Part shown: piece after piece, positions 1-6,364 of the stretch
Numbering within the stretch: the stretch's first letter is position 1
How the letters are laid out: each line of letters begins with the position of its first letter
NCBI GenBank assembly: GCA_964617105.1
Contig: CAZTWC010000134.1
Location: 1-9,418 of the forward strand
Reading direction: 5' to 3'
Source: CAZTWC01 sp964617105 [NCBI: uncultured Myxococcia bacterium]
GTDB lineage: Bacteria > CAZTWC01
Length of the DNA: 9,418 nucleotides
Translations under genes and position numbers: made by a program
The notes under the pieces: generated by a model
Told to the model about the DNA's origin: nothing
What the model saw: the letters and a program-made list of their open reading frames with translations, nothing else
Database searches by the model: none

Positions 1-635
1 TTGTGGCCGGAACCAATATCCAATATATTATGGGTACGGTATTGATAATAATTCCTTTTGCGGTGTTGTATATTTACAGTAATCCTTACCAGGTCAAGAG
101 GATCCTGGGCTTCTTGTTTCCTGAATTATTTAAGTCCAATGTGGCGTATCAACTTTACCAGTCTTTAATCGCCATTGGTTCAGGGGGGTTATGGGGACAA
201 GGGTTGGGTGACAGCAAACAGAAACTGTTTTTCCTGCCCGAAGCCCATACCGATTTTATCCTGGCTATTATAGCCGAAGAACTGGGTTTTATCGGACTGG
301 TTGTTCTTTTTCTCCTGTTTCTATTTTTAATCTACCGGGGATTTATTATCTCTCTTTCAGCCCGGGATAAGTTTCGGTTTTTTTTGGGAGTAGGGATAGT
401 TTCCTGCCTCTCTTTACAGATTATCATCAACATTGGCGTGGTTATGGGTATGTTGCCTACCAAGGGGCTTACTCTTCCATATATTAGTTATGGCGGTTCA
501 TCACTGTTAATAACCATGGCCATGAGTGGAATTATGCTAAATATTTCTGAAGACCTATTTTTGAAATTACCAATTACTCCCGATGACACCAGAGTGGTTA
601 GAAACCGGCGCAAGATGGCTGATTGCAAGTGGTAA
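1..635 (+). CDS. ftsW: FtsW, septal peptidoglycan glycosyltransferase (C-terminal part, 5' end outside window)
   Basis: This is the C-terminal ~210 residues of a SEDS-family membrane protein; the reading frame is open to the window edge, so the GTG at 3 is not the start. Family members are about 360-400 residues, so roughly the N-terminal half is missing. Known role: FtsW polymerises lipid II into septal glycan with its class B PBP partner in the inner membrane. Visible FtsW motifs are NPYQVKRI, the loop GGLWGQGLGDSKQKL, PEAHTDFILAIIAEELGFIG and MLPTKGLTLPYISYGGSS, separated by strongly hydrophobic segments. The wording of the GxGLGxSxQK and LPTKGLTLP motifs and the murG neighbour favour FtsW over RodA or SpoVE. 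It ends 4 nt before murG, so the two are probably translated from one message. Nothing looks broken in the visible part. Confidence 0.96.
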   Translation, partial: VAGTNIQYIMGTVLIIIPFAVLYIYSNPYQVKRILGFLFPELFKSNVAYQLYQSLIAIGSGGLWGQGLGDSKQKLFFLPEAHTDFILAIIAEELGFIGLVVLFLLFLFLIYRGFIISLSARDKFRFFLGVGIVSCLSLQIIINIGVVMGMLPTKGLTLPYISYGGSSLLITMAMSGIMLNISEDLFLKLPITPDDTRVVRNRRKMADCKW

Positions 636-639
636 ATAG

Positions 640-1725
640 ATGAGAATAAAAGTAATTATATGCGCCGGCAGTGTCAGCGGCAATATCTATCCGGCATTGG
701 CTCTGGCCGATGAAGTGAAGACCAGGCATCCAGAGAACCAGGTTTTATTAATTGGGGGCAAAAACTTTCTGGAAGATAAAATATTCGGTACCAGTCCTTA
801 CCGGGAATTGTATCCCCATAAATTGCTGGAGATGAAGTGGTGCAATCATTGCATTTTATGGTTGGTGGAGTTATTCATTCTGATTTTCAAAGCGGGTAAA
901 ATTTTTAAAGAGTTCAAACCAGACTTTGTAATTGGCACTGGTGGGCAAATTTCTCTGCCCGTAGTATTTGCCGCTATTTTGTACCGTATCAAAACAGCGG
1001 TTTTAGAAGTTAATGCCCGTCCTTCCAGGATAAACCGGTGGCTGGGCTTTTTTACCAGTAAGGTGTTTTTCACTTTTGAACGATGTGCCAAGTTTTTTAA
1101 AACCAATAAAAGTGCCAATCTCGGCAACCCGGTGCGCACTGAAATTTTAACCAATTATTTAAAAAAACATCAAAAACACGATAAGTTTACTTTGCTGGTG
1201 TTAAGTTCCAATAAGTTACCGCGGCTATTTAATGATCAAATATTAGCGGCTTTTTCCCACCTTAGTCAAGATTTGGCTGATAAATTGAAGGTTATTCACC
1301 AGTCTCCCTGCCAGAGCCAGATGAATATTGCCGGGATATACGAACAAATTGGTATTGAGGCAGAAACTGTAGACTATATAGAGGATATGGCAGATACCTA
1401 TTGCCGGGCCGATTTGGTAGTTAGCCGGGCCGGGGCCACAACCGTGACTGAGTTAATGATATGTAAGCGATCGGCTATATTGATTCCTTCTCCTTTACCT
1501 GATGACTATCATGAGACTGAGAATGCCAGGGCGCTCACCAATTACCGGGCGGCTTATATGATCGAAAGCGAAGGTGCTGAGGAAACCGGAATAAAAATAG
1601 CCTTTTCGGTTAGAGAATTAGTTGAAAACCCTAAAAAATTAAAAGAGATGGAGTCGCGCTGCGGAATTTTAGGACGTCCTGAGGCAGCTAAAGAGATAAT
1701 TGACTGTATGGTTGAAATGAGGTGA
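640..1725 (+). CDS. murG: MurG-like UDP-GlcNAc:lipid I N-acetylglucosaminyltransferase, with divergent active-site motifs
   Basis: Known role of the family: a GT-B enzyme on the inner membrane face that adds GlcNAc to lipid I to give lipid II. The length (361 aa) is normal and the slot between ftsW and murC is the usual one. Clear family matches are KPDFVIGTGG (93-102), GNPVRTEI (162-169), YIEDMADTY (246-254), SRAGATTVTEL (262-272) with the ribose-binding Glu at 271, and HETENARAL (291-299). Several normally strict motifs are changed. The first loop GGTGGH reads AGSVSGN (9-15), so its His is Asn15. GGYxSxP reads GGQISLP. HEQN reads LEVN (122-125). The donor phosphate loop GGSxGA reads SSNKLP (189-194). 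HQSGK reads HQSPC. The frame is intact throughout, so this is not simple decay. It could be a diverged true MurG, a variant with altered donor or acceptor use, or a low-activity copy. The ATG at 640 has only a weak ribosome site (AAGTGG), consistent with coupling to ftsW. Family is confident; full catalytic function is less so. Confidence 0.88.
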   Translation: MRIKVIICAGSVSGNIYPALALADEVKTRHPENQVLLIGGKNFLEDKIFGTSPYRELYPHKLLEMKWCNHCILWLVELFILIFKAGKIFKEFKPDFVIGTGGQISLPVVFAAILYRIKTAVLEVNARPSRINRWLGFFTSKVFFTFERCAKFFKTNKSANLGNPVRTEILTNYLKKHQKHDKFTLLVLSSNKLPRLFNDQILAAFSHLSQDLADKLKVIHQSPCQSQMNIAGIYEQIGIEAETVDYIEDMADTYCRADLVVSRAGATTVTELMICKRSAILIPSPLPDDYHETENARALTNYRAAYMIESEGAEETGIKIAFSVRELVENPKKLKEMESRCGILGRPEAAKEIIDCMVEMR

Positions 1726-1792
1726 TGCTAAAAGTTGTTTTACTTGGGTAGATGATTATATCAGGGATTGACTTTTGGCAGGGGAATTATAG

Positions 1793-3208
1793 ATGTTTAG
1801 AGACAAACAGTATCGTATCCACTTTATCGGCATTGGCGGTATAGGTATGAGCGGCATAGCCGAGTTGTTGCTCAACCTGGGTTACCAGGTGACCGGTTCC
1901 GATTTAAGCCATAGTGCCATAGTGGACCGGTTGCGCCGGTTGGGCGGGTCTATCTTTATCGGACACTCACCGGAAAATCTTGGTCAGGCTCAAGTGGTAG
2001 TGGTTTCTTCGGCGGTAAAGTCTGATAATGTAGAGGTGTTGGCAGCCAGAAATCGGAATATCCCCATTATTCAGCGGGCTGAGATGCTGGCGGAACTGAT
2101 GCGGTTGAAATATGGAATCGTGGTAGCTGGTTCACACGGCAAGACTACCACCACTTCTATGCTGGCTACTATTCTGGCGGAAGGCGGGGTTGACCCTACC
2201 TATGTGATTGGCGGGAAATTGAAAAGCGCCGGTAATAATGCCAAATTGGGCTCATCAGACATTCTGGTGGCTGAAGGGGACGAAAGTGACGGCTCTTTTG
2301 TCCGTCTATCTCCTACCTGGGCGGTAATTACCAATATCGATCCAGAACACCTGGATCATTATGGAAGTCTTGAAAAACTAAAAGAAACTTTTGTGGAGTT
2401 TGCCAATAAAGTGCCTTTCTATGGTTTGGTGGTTTGTTGCCTGGATAGCCAGGATTTGCAGGGCATTATCCCTCAAATCCAAAAAAGGGTGAAAACCTAT
2501 GGTTTAAGCAGCCAAGCCGATTATCAGGCTACAGATATCAGGCACTCCGGTTTTATCACCAAATTCAAGGTTCTCAAACAGGGAAGAGAGATCGGGGATA
2601 TTGAACTCAACATGTCGGGTGAGCATAATGTATTAAATGCCCTGGCCTGTATTGCCATCAGCGATGAGATGAATGTGTCTTTTGAGAATGCTGCCCGGGC
2701 GTTAAATCATTTTGGCGGAATAGAGCGGCGTTTTGAACACAAAGGCACGGTCAATGATATAATGGTTATTGATGACTATGGACACCATCCGGTCGAGATT
2801 ATCGCAACTTTAAAGGCTGCTCAAGTTGCCAGAAATAGTAGTCAAGAAATCCAGAGGAAAGGGAGAATAGTCACGATTTTTCAGCCTCATCGTTACTCCC
2901 GAACTAAACTTTTGTTCGATGATTTCCTCTCCGCATTCAACAATACCGATCTGTTGGTTCTTACTGAAATTTATGGCGCTGGGGAAGAGAAAATAGAAGG
3001 AGTCTGTTCAAAAAAATTGTACCAGGGGATCAGAGAGTATGGGCATCGCAACCTATATTTTATAGAGGATAAAGAGCAGATTGCCAGCCAGGTGGTGGAC
3101 CAGTTACAGCCGGGCGATCTGGTTTTAACGCTGGGGGCAGGGGATGTTCACCTGGTGGGTGGGCAATTGTTAAAACTGTTGGAAGAGAAACAAAGGGAAC
3201 AAAAATGA
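1793..3208 (+). CDS. murC: MurC, UDP-N-acetylmuramate--L-alanine ligase
   Basis: This cytoplasmic ATP-dependent Mur ligase adds L-alanine to UDP-MurNAc, the first amino acid of the peptide stem. The length is 471 aa, typical for the family. Three domains are visible. The N-terminal Rossmann domain has HFIGIGGIGMSGIA (10-23). The central ATPase domain has the P-loop GSHGKTTTTSM (113-123), EGDESDGSF (161-169), NIDPEHLDHYG (181-191) and SGEHNVLNALA (275-285). The C-terminal domain has DDYGHHPVEI (327-336), FQPHRYSRT (363-371) and GAGDVHLVG (448-456). All signature residues are present, including the P-loop Lys117 and the HH pair at 331-332. The HLDHYG and DDYGHHP wording separates it from MurD, MurE and MurF. 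The ATG at 1793 follows AGGGGAA (1780-1786) at good spacing. Its stop overlaps the murB start by 4 nt (ATGA), indicating translational coupling. Confidence 0.98.
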   Translation: MFRDKQYRIHFIGIGGIGMSGIAELLLNLGYQVTGSDLSHSAIVDRLRRLGGSIFIGHSPENLGQAQVVVVSSAVKSDNVEVLAARNRNIPIIQRAEMLAELMRLKYGIVVAGSHGKTTTTSMLATILAEGGVDPTYVIGGKLKSAGNNAKLGSSDILVAEGDESDGSFVRLSPTWAVITNIDPEHLDHYGSLEKLKETFVEFANKVPFYGLVVCCLDSQDLQGIIPQIQKRVKTYGLSSQADYQATDIRHSGFITKFKVLKQGREIGDIELNMSGEHNVLNALACIAISDEMNVSFENAARALNHFGGIERRFEHKGTVNDIMVIDDYGHHPVEIIATLKAAQVARNSSQEIQRKGRIVTIFQPHRYSRTKLLFDDFLSAFNNTDLLVLTEIYGAGEEKIEGVCSKKLYQGIREYGHRNLYFIEDKEQIASQVVDQLQPGDLVLTLGAGDVHLVGGQLLKLLEEKQREQK

Positions 3209-4140
3209 CCCTGGAAAGCATTTTGGAAAATTTGGATTCTATGGCAGCCAACTACTGCCTGCAGGAACCGATGAGTGTGCACACCACCTATAAGTTGGGA
3301 GGTCCGGCTGCTATTTTTATTAGTCCCAGGGAAGCAGAGGAGTTACAGGAGATATTAAGGCTACTCTTCTTAGAGAGGTCACCCTATTTCATTCTGGGTG
3401 CTGGTTCCAACCTTTTAGTAGCGGACAGAGGCTATAGAGGCGCTATTTTATATTTTATGGAATATTTTACCGCTCTTTCGATTTTGGAAAAATCATCGGA
3501 AAAAGTGGTGATAGAGGTAGGGGCAGGGGTTAAAAACCGTGCTCTGCTTCAGTTTTGCCAGGAACATGGCATCAGCGGTGCGGAGTTTTTGACCGGTATC
3601 CCTGGCACTGCCGGTGGAGCGGTGGCTATGAATGCGGGGACCCAATTGGGGCGAATGGAAGATATTCTGGTAGAAGTCCAGGTGCTGTCGGGAAACCGGT
3701 ATGCACCAGCCTGGCAACCATCTAATTATTTCAAGTTCGATTATAGACGCACCACCCTGTCTCCCGGATCGGCAATAGCCAATATCCGGCTCAGGTTGCG
3801 CCCGGAGGATCCCAACCACATAGCGGAGATTATTGATGCCCAGCAGCAAATTCGGGACAGCAAGTATCCTGATCAGCCTTCGGCAGGTTCGGTATTTTTA
3901 AATCCTCCTGGAAAATATGCCGGCCGTCTTATTCAGGAGGCGGGGTTGAAAGGGCACAGAATCGGTGGCGCTCAGGTGTCTCCCCAGCACGGTAATTTTT
4001 TGGTTAATCTACAGGATGATACCAGGGCAGAGGATATCAAGGCTTTGATGGAGTTGGTGAGAAAAGAGGTAAAAGCAAAGTTTAATGTAGAACTGCAACC
4101 AGAAGTTAGGTTATTAGGGTTCACCGAAGGGTTTGAATAA
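3205..4140 (+). CDS. murB: MurB, UDP-N-acetylenolpyruvoylglucosamine reductase (type II-like)
   Basis: This flavoenzyme uses NADPH to reduce UDP-GlcNAc-enolpyruvate to UDP-MurNAc, the substrate of MurC encoded just upstream. The 311-aa length fits the shorter type II MurB group (the E. coli type I enzyme is about 340 aa). FAD-binding motifs are GAGSNLLV (65-72) and GIPGTAGGAVAMNAG (131-145). Active-site candidates are FDYRR (178-182), the proton donor Ser229 in PSAGSVFLNP, and Glu300 in QPEVRLLG. GRLIQEAGLKG (240-250) is also characteristic. A small deviation is Leu in place of the usual Lys in the SxFKNP motif (residue 232). The ATG at 3205 overlaps the murC stop. The 3' end carries GAAGGG (4126-4131), which probably acts as the ribosome site for ftsQ. 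Confidence 0.97.
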   Translation: MTLESILENLDSMAANYCLQEPMSVHTTYKLGGPAAIFISPREAEELQEILRLLFLERSPYFILGAGSNLLVADRGYRGAILYFMEYFTALSILEKSSEKVVIEVGAGVKNRALLQFCQEHGISGAEFLTGIPGTAGGAVAMNAGTQLGRMEDILVEVQVLSGNRYAPAWQPSNYFKFDYRRTTLSPGSAIANIRLRLRPEDPNHIAEIIDAQQQIRDSKYPDQPSAGSVFLNPPGKYAGRLIQEAGLKGHRIGGAQVSPQHGNFLVNLQDDTRAEDIKALMELVRKEVKAKFNVELQPEVRLLGFTEGFE

Positions 4141-4141
4141 A

Positions 4142-4978
4142 TTGAAAAAGAAACAGGTTAAAATTCAGGCAAATCGTAAAAAGGCTCCTAAGGTTCCTTT
4201 TTGGATAAAATATGGAGAAAAGGTAAAGCGATATAGCCGAAAAGTTATTTTTATCAGTTGTTTAGGATTGGTTTTTTCCCTCTCTTTTTATTTAACCACC
4301 CGGATTAAATATTCCGAATTTTTTCTGGTAAGCCAGATGGAAGTGTATGGAAATCAAAGGGTGAAAAGCGAAGAAATAATAAACACCTTACCCTTTGGCA
4401 AGGGTGATAATCTGTTTCAGATAGATTTAGGTACAGGAATTGATAACTTGCAAGAGATGAACTGGATCAAGACAGCGGAAATAAAAAAACGTTATCCCAA
4501 TAAGATAATAGTGGTCATTGAAGAGCATAGGGCAGCCGGGGTAATAGAGTTGGACAGTTTATATCTTGTGGATGGAGAAGGAAAGATATTTAAGCGGGTA
4601 GAGGAAAATGAAGGAGATGGTTTGGCGCTAATAAAGGCCTGCACCGAGAGCGAGTTTGATAAGCAGAAAGAGATTTGCCGTCAATTGGTAGTCAAAGCGC
4701 TAGAGATAATCAAGAGTTATCAAGAGATGAATTTGCACCTTTTTCAACCAATTTCCAGAGTGATAGCGGATAAATTGACCGGTTATACTTTGGAGGTGGG
4801 TAAATTTAAGACTAGAATCCATTTGGGACTGGATAGTAAACAAAGTACCAGAAAAAAGAAGTTGGACAGGTTGTCCAAATTGTTGACCGTTCTGGGAAAG
4901 AAGTCGGACAAGGTGGATTATATTTTTTTAGACAATCAACGAAATCCAGAAATGGTCAGTTTGGCCTGGCGAAAATAG
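4142..4978 (+). CDS. ftsQ: FtsQ/DivIB, bitopic cell division protein with POTRA domain
   Basis: FtsQ links early and late divisome proteins, binding FtsL/FtsB on the outer side of the inner membrane. From the TTG at 4142 it is 278 aa. There is a very basic cytoplasmic tail (about 1-34, rich in Lys), one membrane segment (about 35-53) and a FtsQ-type POTRA domain (about 60-134) with VYGNQRVKSEEI and WIKTAEIKKRYPNKIIVVI. A beta-rich domain follows, with LYLVDGEGKIF just after the POTRA and YIFLDNQR near the C-terminus. Start choice: the frame is closed at 4115-4117 and the only starts are TTG 4133 and TTG 4142. GAAGGG (4126-4131) is only 1 nt from 4133 but well spaced for 4142, so I prefer 4142; the longer form would add three residues and overlap murB by 8 nt. 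A TTG start and weak site suggest modest translation. Sequence divergence is normal for this family; position supports the call strongly. Confidence 0.9.
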   Translation: MKKKQVKIQANRKKAPKVPFWIKYGEKVKRYSRKVIFISCLGLVFSLSFYLTTRIKYSEFFLVSQMEVYGNQRVKSEEIINTLPFGKGDNLFQIDLGTGIDNLQEMNWIKTAEIKKRYPNKIIVVIEEHRAAGVIELDSLYLVDGEGKIFKRVEENEGDGLALIKACTESEFDKQKEICRQLVVKALEIIKSYQEMNLHLFQPISRVIADKLTGYTLEVGKFKTRIHLGLDSKQSTRKKKLDRLSKLLTVLGKKSDKVDYIFLDNQRNPEMVSLAWRK

Positions 4979-5032
4979 TGATAAATTTATAAAGCAGATA
5001 ATTTTTTTTTTTTTAAAGGGGAGGAAAATTTG
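4979..5032 (+). promoter_or_regulatory. ftsQ-ftsA leader: T13 tract and strong ribosome binding site
   Basis: This short spacer holds a GATAAT hexamer (4997-5002), an unbroken run of 13 T (5002-5014) and the Shine-Dalgarno site GGGGAGG (5018-5024), 8 nt before the ftsA ATG at 5033. The strong site decides the ATG over the in-frame TTG at 5030. GATAAT resembles a -10 element, but no good -35 lies 16-18 nt upstream, so a promoter here is only possible. The T run has no GC-rich stem before it, so it is not a standard terminator. Confidence 0.5.
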
Positions 5033-6274
5033 ATGAGTGATAATGATATTATTGTAGGCCTGGATATTGGCACCACAAAAGTTTGTGCCATTGTTGGGGA
5101 GAGGAATGCCAAGAACCAGGTGGATATCCTGGGGGTTGGCACTAGCCCGTCAGATGGTTTGAGATACGGTATGGTGATAAATGTCAATCAAACTATGGAA
5201 TCTATTAAGGCAGCTATAGAAGAGGCGGAAATTATGGCTGGGTGTGATATCCACCAGGTTTATATCGGTATCGCCGGAGGTCATATTAAGGGTTTTAATT
5301 CTCATGGTATGGTGATGATCAAAGATGGAGAGGTGAGTCAGGAGGATGTCAATCGGGTTATGGACCTGGCAGTGGCGGTAGGGATGCCGCCGGAAAGGCA
5401 AATTTTCCATACTATTCCGCAGGAATTTATGATTGACCAGCAGACAGGCATTAAGGATCCTTTGGGTTTACGAGGCAATCGGTTAAGCGCTAAAGCTCAT
5501 ATTGTTACCGGTCAGGTTACCAGTACTGAAAACATGGTAAACTGCGCCAACAACTGTGGACTAAGCGTGGCCGATATTATTTTACAACCCTTAGCCTCGG
5601 CCGAGGCGGTGCTTTCCGAGGATGAGAAAGACCTGGGAGTGGCATTGGTGGATATTGGCGGCGGCACCACTGATATCGCTATTTTTTACTGCGGTAGTAT
5701 TCAGCATACTGCTGTGATTACCAAAGGAGGCAATGATATTACCCAGGAGATCTCAATTAGTTTGCGAACCTCCACTGCTGAGGCGGAAAAGATCAAACGG
5801 CAATATGGGTGTGCCTTAACCGACCTGGTTATTAAAGATGAGTTTTTGGATGTTCCAACCGTGGGCAAGCAAAAGTTGGTAAAGTGCTCAAGGAAATACT
5901 TAGCCGAGATCATTCAGCCCAGTTTGGAGGAGATTTTCAATGCTGTTCACGAGCAGATTTTAAATAGCGGATTTGCCGATTTACTGACTTCCGGAGTGGT
6001 TATAACTGGTGGCAGCACTATGTTGGAGGGGATGCCTCAGTTGTCGGAAAAAGTATTGGAGTTACAGACCCGGCGGGGGATACCCAATAAAGTTGATGGT
6101 TTATCCGATTTGGTTAGTTATCCGATCTATTCCACCGGTGTGGGCCTGGTTCAATACGGTCTCTATAACCATTCTGCCTACCCGCCGATTCCATTGGGAC
6201 GGCCGGTAACTGAAACTATAATTAACAGGCTGAAATCTTTTATCTCTTCTTGGGGAATATTTGGCCATAAATAA
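5033..6274 (+). CDS. ftsA: FtsA, actin-like membrane tether for FtsZ
   Basis: FtsA is an ATP-binding actin homologue that anchors FtsZ filaments to the inner membrane and recruits later divisome proteins. The protein has 413 aa, a normal length. Actin-fold motifs in order are phosphate-1 GLDIGTTKVCAIVGE (9-23), the FtsA-specific 1C (SHS2) region (about 82-160) ending in AKAHIVTG (153-160), phosphate-2 ALVDIGGGTTDIAIF (204-218), KGGNDIT (231-237) and the adenosine motif GVVITGGSTMLEG (321-333). The C-terminal INRLKSFISSWGIF (397-410) is an amphipathic helix ending near the terminus, the expected membrane-targeting sequence. The ATG at 5033 is chosen because GGGGAGG sits 8 nt upstream. The 1C region and C-terminal helix separate it from MreB, PilM and DnaK relatives. 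It is followed 90 nt later by ftsZ, the usual pairing. Confidence 0.98.
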   Translation: MSDNDIIVGLDIGTTKVCAIVGERNAKNQVDILGVGTSPSDGLRYGMVINVNQTMESIKAAIEEAEIMAGCDIHQVYIGIAGGHIKGFNSHGMVMIKDGEVSQEDVNRVMDLAVAVGMPPERQIFHTIPQEFMIDQQTGIKDPLGLRGNRLSAKAHIVTGQVTSTENMVNCANNCGLSVADIILQPLASAEAVLSEDEKDLGVALVDIGGGTTDIAIFYCGSIQHTAVITKGGNDITQEISISLRTSTAEAEKIKRQYGCALTDLVIKDEFLDVPTVGKQKLVKCSRKYLAEIIQPSLEEIFNAVHEQILNSGFADLLTSGVVITGGSTMLEGMPQLSEKVLELQTRRGIPNKVDGLSDLVSYPIYSTGVGLVQYGLYNHSAYPPIPLGRPVTETIINRLKSFISSWGIFGHK

Positions 6275-6322
6275 AGTTCAAAACTAATAATTTTCTGGTT
6301 GAAAAAGCCGGGGGAGATTTTA

Positions 6323-6345
6323 ACTAAGGGCCTGAGCGCCCTAGT
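6323..6345 (+). promoter_or_regulatory. Imperfect hairpin just upstream of the ftsZ ribosome binding site
   Basis: ACTA (6323-6326), a bulged A, and GGGC (6328-6331) pair with GCCC (6338-6341) and TAGT (6342-6345) around the 6-nt loop CTGAGC. This gives an 8-bp stem with one bulge in the mRNA leader. It ends 6 nt before the GGGGGAGGA site of ftsZ (6352-6360), so it may affect ribosome access or mRNA stability. There is no T run after it, so it is not an intrinsic terminator. The pairing is seen directly; any function is inference. Confidence 0.4.
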
Positions 6346-6351
6346 CTTCAT

Positions 6352-6360
6352 GGGGGAGGA
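6352..6360 (+). promoter_or_regulatory. Strong ribosome binding site of ftsZ (decides the start)
   Basis: GGGGGAGGA lies with its GGAGG core ending 5 nt before the ATG at 6365. The frame is open further upstream to a TTG at 6299 and an ATG at 6350, but the TTG has no ribosome site and the ATG at 6350 overlaps this one. The 409-aa product from 6365 is therefore preferred. Confidence 0.8.
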
Positions 6361-6364
6361 CAAC

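Noticed and set aside
640-1725. murG as a pseudogene
   Set aside because: The frame is intact over the full family length, coding character is normal and several motifs are well kept, so divergence is a better reading than decay.
1768-1793. TTGACT ... TATAGA as a promoter for murC
   Set aside because: The spacer is only 14 nt and the -10-like part overlaps the murC start codon, so transcripts would begin inside the gene.
5002-5014. T13 tract as an intrinsic terminator after ftsQ
   Set aside because: No GC-rich inverted repeat precedes it; the sequence before it is AT-rich and unpaired, and ftsA follows at once.
6299-6327. TTGAAA as a -35 element of an ftsZ promoter
   Set aside because: No acceptable -10 hexamer lies 16-18 nt downstream.
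6299-6364. FtsZ starting at the upstream TTG (22 extra residues)
   Set aside because: No ribosome site precedes the TTG, while GGGGGAGGA is ideally placed for the ATG at 6365.
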